Shown here: one piece after another, positions 1 to 5,140 of the stretch | Layout of the letters: every line of letters starts with the position of its first letter | How positions within the stretch are numbered: position 1 is the stretch's first letter | Source: Lentisphaerota bacterium | Lineage (GTDB): Bacteria > Verrucomicrobiota > Kiritimatiellia > RFP12 > UBA1067 | DNA length: 5,304 bases | NCBI GenBank assembly: GCA_015061765.1 | Contig: SUVZ01000297.1 | Span: 1-5,304, forward strand | Direction: 5' to 3' | Notes under the pieces: model-generated | Database searches by the model: none | Told to the model about the DNA's origin: nothing | The model's input: the letters and a program-made list of their open reading frames with translations, nothing else | Position numbers and translations under genes: made by a program

Positions 1-1
1 C

Positions 2-142
2 GCCTGCGAAGCGCTGAAGGCCAAGATCTCCGACGTGCAGAAGTGGCTTCCGGTCGTTGCCGCGGCTGAATCCGCCAAGGAGCAGACCGCGAAGAACCAT
101 GAGCTGCTGCTGCACTGGGCCAGCGTGGTAGACTATGAGTAG
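2..142 (+). CDS. 3' end of an unidentified upstream gene (partial)
   Basis: An open frame enters from the left edge and ends at TAG 140-142, giving 46 C-terminal residues that end in HWASVVDYE. The segment is alanine- and lysine-rich, looks helical, and contains one cysteine near the window edge. No catalytic or binding motif is visible and I do not recognise the family. The stop overlaps the ATG of the next gene by 8 bases (135-142), which points to the same transcript and translational coupling. It therefore probably belongs to the hydrogenase-sensor operon. Related operons in other anaerobes often carry signalling proteins (ATP-binding anti-sigma-like, DRTGG or CBS proteins) at this place, but nothing in these 46 residues confirms any of them. 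Confidence 0.7.
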   Translation, partial: ACEALKAKISDVQKWLPVVAAAESAKEQTAKNHELLLHWASVVDYE

Positions 143-389
143 GCCCAGCATAACCCTCTGCATGGGGAGTTCCTGCTTTGCGCGCGGAAACGAGAAGAAC
201 CTCGCCTTGTGCGAGAAGTTTCTCGACGCGCGCGGGCTTCAGGATGAAGTCGATCTGGTCCTTGGGGCGTGCCTCTGCAAAGGCCGCTGCTCTGAGGGAC
301 CGGTGGTCGTCATCGACGGCAAGGCGCATACAAGCGTCGACGAGGGCGTGATGTCCGACCTGCTGGAAAACCTGTTTCCCAAAAAATAG
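135..389 (+). CDS. Small thioredoxin-fold [2Fe-2S] ferredoxin (NuoE C-terminal-domain-like)
   Basis: This 84-residue protein has the ligand pattern of thioredoxin-like [2Fe-2S] ferredoxins and the C-terminal half of NuoE/HydC: C9-x4-C14 near the start and C48-x3-C52 in the stretch ACLCKGRCSEGP. It lacks the N-terminal helical bundle of full NuoE (about 160 residues), so it is the stand-alone type. C26 and C46 are additional cysteines not in the ligand pattern. The ATG at 135 is required, because the next ATG (162) would remove C9. It overlaps the upstream stop by 8 bases and has only a weak ribosome site, consistent with coupled translation. The sensory hydrogenase begins 17 bases downstream. 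Its inferred role is cytoplasmic one-electron transfer or docking for that hydrogenase. The fold and cluster are firm; the partner is inferred from position. Confidence 0.9.
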   Translation: MSRPSITLCMGSSCFARGNEKNLALCEKFLDARGLQDEVDLVLGACLCKGRCSEGPVVVIDGKAHTSVDEGVMSDLLENLFPKK

Positions 390-393
390 AAAC

Positions 394-401
394 GGAAGGA
401 G
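394..401 (+). promoter_or_regulatory. Strong Shine-Dalgarno site for the GTG start of hydS
   Basis: GGAAGGAG lies 5 bases before GTG 407-409. It supports the non-ATG start of the sensory hydrogenase gene and lies entirely in the 17-base gap after the preceding stop at 387-389. Confidence 0.8.
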
Positions 402-406
402 TCGGC

Positions 407-2152
407 GTGGAAAAGGCCTCCCCCGTATATACGATAGAAAACGGCTGCCAGGACTGCTACAAATGCGTCCGCCACTGCCCTGTCAAGGCGATACGGATCG
501 TCGGCGGCAAGGCGAGCGTGATTCCCCAGTCCTGCGTGGCCTGCGGTGAATGCGTCAAGGTGTGCCCTCCGCACGCCAAGAAGATACGCAGCGATTACGC
601 ACGTCTCAAGGAAATGCTTTCTTCGGGGGTGAAAGTGATCGCCTCGATAGCGCCCAGCTTCACCGGCTATTTTCCGGGCGTAAGCATGTCCCGGCTCACG
701 AACGCGCTCGTCAGGGCCGGTTTCCACGCCGCCAGCGAAACCGCGCACGGTGCGGAGTCCGTCAGCGCCCACGTGGCCAGGATCCTGGAGCAGACGGACT
801 CGCCGTTCCTCATTTCGAGCGCGTGCCCGGCTGCGGTCGACATGATCCGCAAGTATTTGCCGGACTACGCGCCGTACATCTCCCCGTTGCCTTCTCCGGT
901 CCGCGCCCACGCCCGCCGTCTCAAGGAAACGTACGGGCAGGACGTCAAGGTCGTATTCTTTGGCCCCTGTGCGGCCAAGAAGAACGAATCCGATCAGCAT
1001 CCCGACGAGCTGTCTCTGGCGCTCGTGTTCCCGGCTCTTGAAAAGCTCCTCGAGGAGAAGAACATCGGTTTCGGCGAAGAGAGCGAACCGGCGCTCGGAA
1101 ACGCGTCCGAAGGCAGGTTCTATTCCGTCGAAGGCGGAATGAACGACACTCTGCGTGACGGCAGGTCCAATGTGCGCTATCTTTCCGTCTCCGGGCTCGA
1201 TAACCTCCGCCGCCTCCTTGGAGGCGTGGATCCCGCGGTTCTCGCGGACCGCACGGGCGGACGCAAGATCTTTCTCGAGGCGCTTGCCTGTCCTGGCGGG
1301 TGTGTGAACGGTCCGGCGATGCCGGCCGACGCCGGTTCTCTCGCGACATTGCTGGCCACCGACGACACCTCTCCGCTGCAGACGAGCGTCGGAAGGTGCT
1401 TTTCCCACTGCGGGGTCTCCGCATATCCGGCGAAGCCGGTGGTGGCAGACGAACCCGACGAAATCTCGATATCCAAGGCTTTGGAGCGCGTCGGGAAGCT
1501 CTCCAGGAGCGACGAGGTCAACTGCGGCGCCTGCGGATACGCCACCTGCCGCGAATTCGCCAAGGCGCTCCTCTCCGGCAAGGCCGAGGAGGAAATGTGC
1601 CACACGTGGCTCAAGCGGAACTACGAACGCACCTCCAACGCGCTGATCCGCTACATCCCCGCCGGCGTCGTCATCGTCGACGGCAAAGGCACTGTGCGCG
1701 AATGCAACCGCCTTTTCGCGGAACTGGCCGGAGCCGCCGAGGAATTCGACGCGCTCGGAAACCTTGAAGGGCTGGACATAGACACGTTCCTGCCTGAATT
1801 CGCGGAGCTTTTTGCCGGAGCGCTCGACCACGGCAGCGAAATCGTCAAATACCGTCAGCACTGGCGCGGCCGCGTCATGAACGTCAGCGTGTTCCCGATC
1901 GCCCGCGGAGGCTTCGCCGGTGCCGTCTTGCAGGATGTCACCCAGAACGAAGGACGCCGTGAGGAGATTGCCGCCAAGGCGCGGGCCGTCATCCAGAAAA
2001 ACGTCTATACGGTCCAGCAGGTTGCGCGTCTTTTCGGCGAGCACATCGCCGAGACCGAAGTCATGCTCAAGGAAATCGCGGGCGCATACGAATCGCACAC
2101 CGTGGGCAAGCGCTTGCGTGAAGGCGACAGCGGGAAGTACCTGAATGGATAG
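407..2152 (+). CDS. hydS: Putative sensory [FeFe]-hydrogenase HydS with ferredoxin, H-cluster, Fe-S and PAS domains (group C type)
   Basis: The product has 581 residues. Seen in order: two [4Fe-4S] ferredoxin motifs (C14/C17/C20/C24-P and C43/C46/C49/C53-P); an H-cluster domain from about 75 to 315; an FeS domain (C373-x2-C376-x4-C381, then C398); a PAS domain at about 410-512 (core YIPAGVVIVDGKG); and a helical tail at about 513-560. H-cluster motif 1 reads SSACP (138-141), with ligand C140 but alanine 139 in place of the proton-relay cysteine. Motif 2 is PCAAKKNE (C188, K191, E194). Motif 3 is EALACPGGC (C295, C299), with leucine 293 where productive enzymes have methionine. Alanine at the relay position and the Fe-S/PAS tail are typical of sensory rather than H2-producing hydrogenases. 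There is no histidine kinase domain, so output probably goes through the overlapping phosphatase gene. C331 and C335 (CFSHC) are unexplained. The GTG start has a strong ribosome site and keeps all ligands. The domain calls are firm; the sensory role is inferred from family knowledge. Confidence 0.93.
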   Translation: MEKASPVYTIENGCQDCYKCVRHCPVKAIRIVGGKASVIPQSCVACGECVKVCPPHAKKIRSDYARLKEMLSSGVKVIASIAPSFTGYFPGVSMSRLTNALVRAGFHAASETAHGAESVSAHVARILEQTDSPFLISSACPAAVDMIRKYLPDYAPYISPLPSPVRAHARRLKETYGQDVKVVFFGPCAAKKNESDQHPDELSLALVFPALEKLLEEKNIGFGEESEPALGNASEGRFYSVEGGMNDTLRDGRSNVRYLSVSGLDNLRRLLGGVDPAVLADRTGGRKIFLEALACPGGCVNGPAMPADAGSLATLLATDDTSPLQTSVGRCFSHCGVSAYPAKPVVADEPDEISISKALERVGKLSRSDEVNCGACGYATCREFAKALLSGKAEEEMCHTWLKRNYERTSNALIRYIPAGVVIVDGKGTVRECNRLFAELAGAAEEFDALGNLEGLDIDTFLPEFAELFAGALDHGSEIVKYRQHWRGRVMNVSVFPIARGGFAGAVLQDVTQNEGRREEIAAKARAVIQKNVYTVQQVARLFGEHIAETEVMLKEIAGAYESHTVGKRLREGDSGKYLNG

Positions 2153-3332
2153 CGGCCTCTTCATAGAGATGGAGTCCGCCCAAATCACAAAAACCGGGCA
2201 GACCGCCTGCGGCGACGACGTGCGTTTTCTTACGGTCGAAAAGGAGAACCGCCACCTCGCGGCGCTCTCCGATGGCCTTGGCAGCGGCATCAAAGCTCAC
2301 ATTCTGGCGACGATGACCACGTCCATGGCCATAAAGTTCCTGGAATCCAACGTTCCGATGCTTGAGGCGGCGGAAATCATCATGGATTCCCTTCCGGTGT
2401 GCGAAGTGCGCAAAATCGGATACGCGACCTTTTCGCTCTTCGACTTCCGTCTTGGCGGGCGGGCCCGCATAACCGAGATGGGGAATCCCGGATACATCCA
2501 TCTGCGCGGTACCGAAGAAGTCACACCGGTCAAGGACGACATGGTCGTGTCCTCTCACTGGCCGGACCGCGAAGTGCGCGAGTGCGAAACGGATTTCCGT
2601 CCAGGCGACCGTATCATCATGTGCTCCGACGGCGTGACGCAGGCCGGTCTGGGCCAGCGCCGTGACATGAAGTTCGGCTGGCGCCGCTCCGGCGTGCTGA
2701 AGTTCGCCCGCAGCCGGATCGAGGCCGAAAGCGAAATATCCGCAAAGGACCTTTCCGAAGCCATCGCCCGCGAAGCAATGAATCTCGTGCCGGGGGAATG
2801 CAAGGACGACATCAGCTGCGTTGTGGCGTACCTTCGCCATCCACGCGTGATGCGCATCCTCACCGGTCCGCCCTACTTCCGCGAACATGACGCCGAATAT
2901 GCCCGCAAGGGCCTCCTCGGGGAAGACCACGTTGTCATCTGCGGCGGCACCACGGCCAACATAATCGAGCGCGAACTCGGCGCGAAAGTGAAATTGACGC
3001 TGGCCGACATGCGCGGAGCAGGGGGGCTACCCCCGGTCGGGCGCATAAATGGGGTGGGACTCGCCACTGAGGGCATCCTTACGCTTTCCCGCGTTCTTTC
3101 CGCGCTCGAGGAGAATCGTCCGCTGGCGTATGAGCCGGCTGCGGCACGCGCAATCCTTGAACGGATCATGCGCCATGACCGCATCGAGTTCATCATCGGT
3201 ACCAAGGTCAATGAATCGCACCACGATCCAGGCATTCTTCAGGAACTCGAGCTGCGTAGATCTGTGGTGAGGAGAATTGCACAGACTCTTGAGCAGGAAT
3301 ACCGGAAAAATGTTATAATGCAGTTTTACTAA
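2145..3332 (+). CDS. SpoIIE/PP2C-family serine/threonine phosphatase with hydrogenase-cluster C-terminal domain
   Basis: The product has 395 residues. The N-terminal 230 or so form a SpoIIE/PP2C phosphatase: GDD at 23-25, SDGLGSG at 42-48, MGNPG at 112-116, CSDGVTQA at 160-167 and KDDISC at 220-225 supply the acidic metal-binding residues (D25, D43, D162, D222) expected for a two-metal Ser/Thr phosphatase. After about residue 240 comes a separate domain starting TGPPYFREHD, with VVICGGTTANII (263-274) and GLATEGILTLSRVL; I recall this tail from phosphatases encoded beside sensory hydrogenases, and its function is not known to me. There is no signal peptide or membrane segment, so the protein is cytoplasmic. 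ATG 2145 overlaps the hydS stop by 8 bases, with GGGAAG at 2132-2137 as ribosome site. The inferred role is output of the HydS sensor, dephosphorylating a substrate not encoded in view. The catalytic assignment is strong; pathway and substrate are inferred. Confidence 0.9.
   Translation: MDSGLFIEMESAQITKTGQTACGDDVRFLTVEKENRHLAALSDGLGSGIKAHILATMTTSMAIKFLESNVPMLEAAEIIMDSLPVCEVRKIGYATFSLFDFRLGGRARITEMGNPGYIHLRGTEEVTPVKDDMVVSSHWPDREVRECETDFRPGDRIIMCSDGVTQAGLGQRRDMKFGWRRSGVLKFARSRIEAESEISAKDLSEAIAREAMNLVPGECKDDISCVVAYLRHPRVMRILTGPPYFREHDAEYARKGLLGEDHVVICGGTTANIIERELGAKVKLTLADMRGAGGLPPVGRINGVGLATEGILTLSRVLSALEENRPLAYEPAAARAILERIMRHDRIEFIIGTKVNESHHDPGILQELELRRSVVRRIAQTLEQEYRKNVIMQFY
3289..3319 (+). 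promoter_or_regulatory. Candidate sigma-70-type promoter with extended -10, inside the 3' end of the phosphatase gene
   Basis: TATAAT at 3314-3319 matches the -10 consensus perfectly and is preceded by TG at 3311-3312, an extended -10. A weaker -35 candidate, TTGAGC (3289-3294), lies 19 bases upstream. Transcription would start near 3326, about 23 bases before GTG 3349, leaving room for the ribosome site at 3337-3342. The local AT-richness contrasts with the surrounding GC-rich coding sequence. The element would let the second [2Fe-2S] protein and the catalytic hydrogenase be expressed apart from the sensor genes. This is a sequence match only; activity is inferred. Confidence 0.6.
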
Positions 3333-3336
3333 GAAG

Positions 3337-3342
3337 AAAGGA
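3337..3342 (+). promoter_or_regulatory. Shine-Dalgarno site for the GTG start at 3349
   Basis: AAAGGA lies 6 bases before GTG 3349-3351. It supports a non-ATG start for the second [2Fe-2S] protein gene; no other start keeps the ligand cysteine at residue 9. Confidence 0.65.
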
Positions 3343-3348
3343 TTTTCC

Positions 3349-3609
3349 GTGAAGAAGGTAAAAATAGAAGTTTGCTGCGGAACTGCGTGCTATCTGCTGG
3401 GGGCCGCCGGTCTCATGGAGCTGGAGGATAAGCTTCCGGAGGCGTTGAAGGGTCTCGTGGACATCCAGGCCAGCCCCTGCCTCGGACTTTGCGAACGCGA
3501 CAATCTCGGCGGTGCGCCGTACGTACGCATCAACGACAGCGAGATAATGTCCAACGCGAATGTGGAGAAGTTGATCCAGCGTCTTTCGGGCCTTGCCGAA
3601 GGAGAATGA
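3349..3609 (+). CDS. Second small thioredoxin-fold [2Fe-2S] ferredoxin (NuoE-like)
   Basis: This 86-residue protein has a [2Fe-2S] ligand set of C9-x4-C14 (CCGTAC) and C44-x3-C48 (SPCLGLCERDN), spaced as in the C-terminal domain of NuoE/HydC. C10 is an extra cysteine beside the first ligand. It differs clearly in sequence from the [2Fe-2S] protein at 135-389, so the two are not a recent duplication. It starts with GTG after AAAGGA and ends 4 bases before the catalytic hydrogenase gene, whose ribosome site lies inside its last codons, so the two are co-translated. The inferred role is electron transfer to or from that hydrogenase in the cytoplasm. Because there is no NuoF-like flavoprotein gene in the window, a standard NAD(P)H-bifurcating trimer cannot be claimed here. 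Confidence 0.9.
   Translation: MKKVKIEVCCGTACYLLGAAGLMELEDKLPEALKGLVDIQASPCLGLCERDNLGGAPYVRINDSEIMSNANVEKLIQRLSGLAEGE
3599..3604 (+). promoter_or_regulatory. Shine-Dalgarno site that selects ATG 3614
   Basis: AAGGAG lies 9 bases before ATG 3614-3616. The in-frame TTG at 3593 would start upstream of this site and overlap the preceding gene, with no ribosome site of its own. ATG 3614 is therefore the better start of the catalytic hydrogenase. Confidence 0.75.
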
Positions 3610-3613
3610 CGAA

Positions 3614-5026
3614 ATGCTCAACGCCGCGACCTACCTTCGACGCGAGCTTCTCATCCGGCTCGTGCGCGCTTTCGATTCGGGTACGCTCCAGGAGGAGATC
3701 GACCGCATTCCGGTAAAGCTCCGTCCTAAGGACGGCGATCCGTCGCGTTGCTGCGTGTACCATGACCGTGCCGTCATAAAGTACAGGCTCATGGCGTTTT
3801 TGGGGATTTCCGCCGAAGATGAAACCGATGAGGCGAAAACCCTGAAGGAGTATCTCGGCGAAGCGGTCGGCGAAACCTGCGCACGTGAAGAAAGCGAAAT
3901 ATACGAACGCAGGGTCGCGCCGATTTCGGTATGCGGTCCGGCCTGCAGCGGCTGTCCGGATTCCAGGGTCGTATCCACCTCCAACTGCCGCGGCTGCTTT
4001 GCGCGGCCATGTCTCTACAGCTGCCCGAAAAAGGCAATAACCGTGACGGGTGGACGGTCGGTTATCGACCACGGCAAATGCATCAAGTGCGGCAAGTGCA
4101 TTTCGGCGTGTCCCTACCACGCGATCATAAAGACCACGGTCCCATGCGAGGAGGTGTGTCCCGTGGGGGCGATACGCAAGAACGAGCGTGGCATTGCGGA
4201 AATCGATTTCAAACGCTGCATCTTCTGCGGCAAGTGTTTTATGGCCTGTCCGTTCGGAGCCATAATGGAGCGCTCGCAGATAATCGGCATACTTTCGGCG
4301 ATGAAGCGCGGGGAGAAACTTGTCGCCATGGTCGCCCCTGCAGCGGACCATCAGTTCCCCGGCACAGTGGAGCAGCTTCTCGCGGCCTGCGTGAAGGTTG
4401 GATTCTCCGATGTGATTGAAGTGGCCCTTGGAGCGGAGAAGACCACGTCGCACGAAACGGCGGAATTCCTCGAGCGCATGGAGCGCAACCCGGATACCTT
4501 CATGACCACTTCCTGCTGTCCGGCGTACGTGAATCTCGTCGGGAAGCACATACCTGAGCTTGTGGAGCACGTCTCTCTCACACCGAGTCCGATGGTGTAC
4601 TCGCACGAGATGGTGCGTGCGGCCGATCCGTCGGCCAAGACCGTCTTCATCGGTCCGTGTGTCGCCAAACGCAGCGAGGCGAGACGCAAGGGCGTGGACT
4701 TCGTCATGTCGTTCGAGGAGCTCGGCGCTCTTCTTGCCGGTCGTCAGGTCGATATTCTCGCCTGCGAGCCGCATCCGGTCAAGAGACCCGCCGCTGCAGC
4801 TGCGCGCAATTTCGCGAGAAGCTGCGGCGTCACGGAGGCGGTACTGTCCGAGACCACGGCCAAACTTCCCGGATTCACGCTTTCGGCCAAGCAAATCGAC
4901 GGAATCGACCGCAAAACGGCCTCCATACTCAAGCTTCACGCGCTCGGCAAGCTTCCCGGAAACTTCATCGAGGTTATGGCATGCCAAGGTGGATGCGTGA
5001 ACGGACCGTGTTCGTTGCGCAGATGA
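3614..5026 (+). CDS. hydA: Catalytic [FeFe]-hydrogenase, group B-like, monomeric with ferredoxin domains
   Basis: The product has 470 residues from ATG 3614. After a helical N-terminus come many Fe-S ligands: C107/C111/C114; C125-x2-C128-x4-C133-x3-C137-P; C156/C159/C162/C166-P; C178-x3-C182-P; and C202/C205/C208/C212-P. That is enough for at least three, perhaps four, [4Fe-4S] clusters. The H-domain (about 235-470) has all canonical motifs: TSCCPAY with proton-relay C301 and ligand C302; PCVAKRSE with C349, K352, E355; and EVMACQGGC with M455, C457, C461. It should therefore catalyse reversible 2H+ + 2e- to H2 with ferredoxin-type carriers in the cytoplasm, given H-cluster maturases encoded elsewhere. 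Motif style and domain order fit group B; hydA is used as the general symbol. The gene follows the small [2Fe-2S] gene by 4 bases. Oddly, it stops nine residues after C461, shorter than I expect for the family; a frameshift near 5018 is possible. Confidence 0.92.
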   Translation: MLNAATYLRRELLIRLVRAFDSGTLQEEIDRIPVKLRPKDGDPSRCCVYHDRAVIKYRLMAFLGISAEDETDEAKTLKEYLGEAVGETCAREESEIYERRVAPISVCGPACSGCPDSRVVSTSNCRGCFARPCLYSCPKKAITVTGGRSVIDHGKCIKCGKCISACPYHAIIKTTVPCEEVCPVGAIRKNERGIAEIDFKRCIFCGKCFMACPFGAIMERSQIIGILSAMKRGEKLVAMVAPAADHQFPGTVEQLLAACVKVGFSDVIEVALGAEKTTSHETAEFLERMERNPDTFMTTSCCPAYVNLVGKHIPELVEHVSLTPSPMVYSHEMVRAADPSAKTVFIGPCVAKRSEARRKGVDFVMSFEELGALLAGRQVDILACEPHPVKRPAAAAARNFARSCGVTEAVLSETTAKLPGFTLSAKQIDGIDRKTASILKLHALGKLPGNFIEVMACQGGCVNGPCSLRR

Positions 5027-5079
5027 AATGGCATATCGCGGCAAAGCGCTTGACCAGAAGATTGGACAGAACGCCACTG

Positions 5080-5104
5080 AAACGCGTCAGGCTGAGCGTT
5101 TTGA
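5080..5104 (+). terminator. Weak hairpin, possible terminator after the hydrogenase gene
   Basis: AAACGC (5080-5085) and TCA (5087-5089) pair with TGA (5093-5095) and GCGTTT (5096-5101), with one bulged G and a GGC loop. Only four T residues follow (5099-5102), so this would be a poor intrinsic terminator. It sits between the hydrogenase stop at 5026 and the next promoter, which is where a terminator would be expected. Confidence 0.3.
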
Positions 5105-5129
5105 AAAAAGCAGTGAGTTGTGGTATAAT
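5101..5129 (+). promoter_or_regulatory. Near-consensus sigma-70-type promoter with extended -10
   Basis: TTGAAA (5101-5106) and TATAAT (5124-5129) are separated by 17 bases, the optimal spacing. TG at 5121-5122 makes an extended -10 of the same form as the candidate at 3311-3319. Transcription should start near 5136. It would drive the exported-protein gene that follows, separating it from the hydrogenase transcript. It is the best promoter match in the window. Confidence 0.75.
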
Positions 5130-5140
5130 CGCCGGCTATC

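Noticed and set aside
407..2152. HydS as a histidine kinase-linked sensor
   Set aside because: The region after the PAS domain is only about 70 residues, with no H-box or ATP-binding motif, so a fused kinase is excluded.
239..2293. A 684-codon open frame on the minus strand opposite the sensory hydrogenase gene
   Set aside because: The plus strand encodes [2Fe-2S], ferredoxin, H-cluster, FeS and PAS motifs with correct spacing over this range. The minus-strand product is arginine-, alanine- and valine-rich low-information sequence without motifs, as expected opposite GC-rich codons.
3593..3613. TTG 3593 as an upstream start for the catalytic hydrogenase
   Set aside because: It lies inside the preceding gene and before the AAGGAG site at 3599-3604, which is well placed only for ATG 3614.
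3530..5077. A 515-codon open frame on the minus strand opposite the catalytic hydrogenase gene
   Set aside because: Same reasoning: the plus strand carries clear Fe-S and H-cluster motifs, the minus product shows none, and there is no ribosome site at its start.
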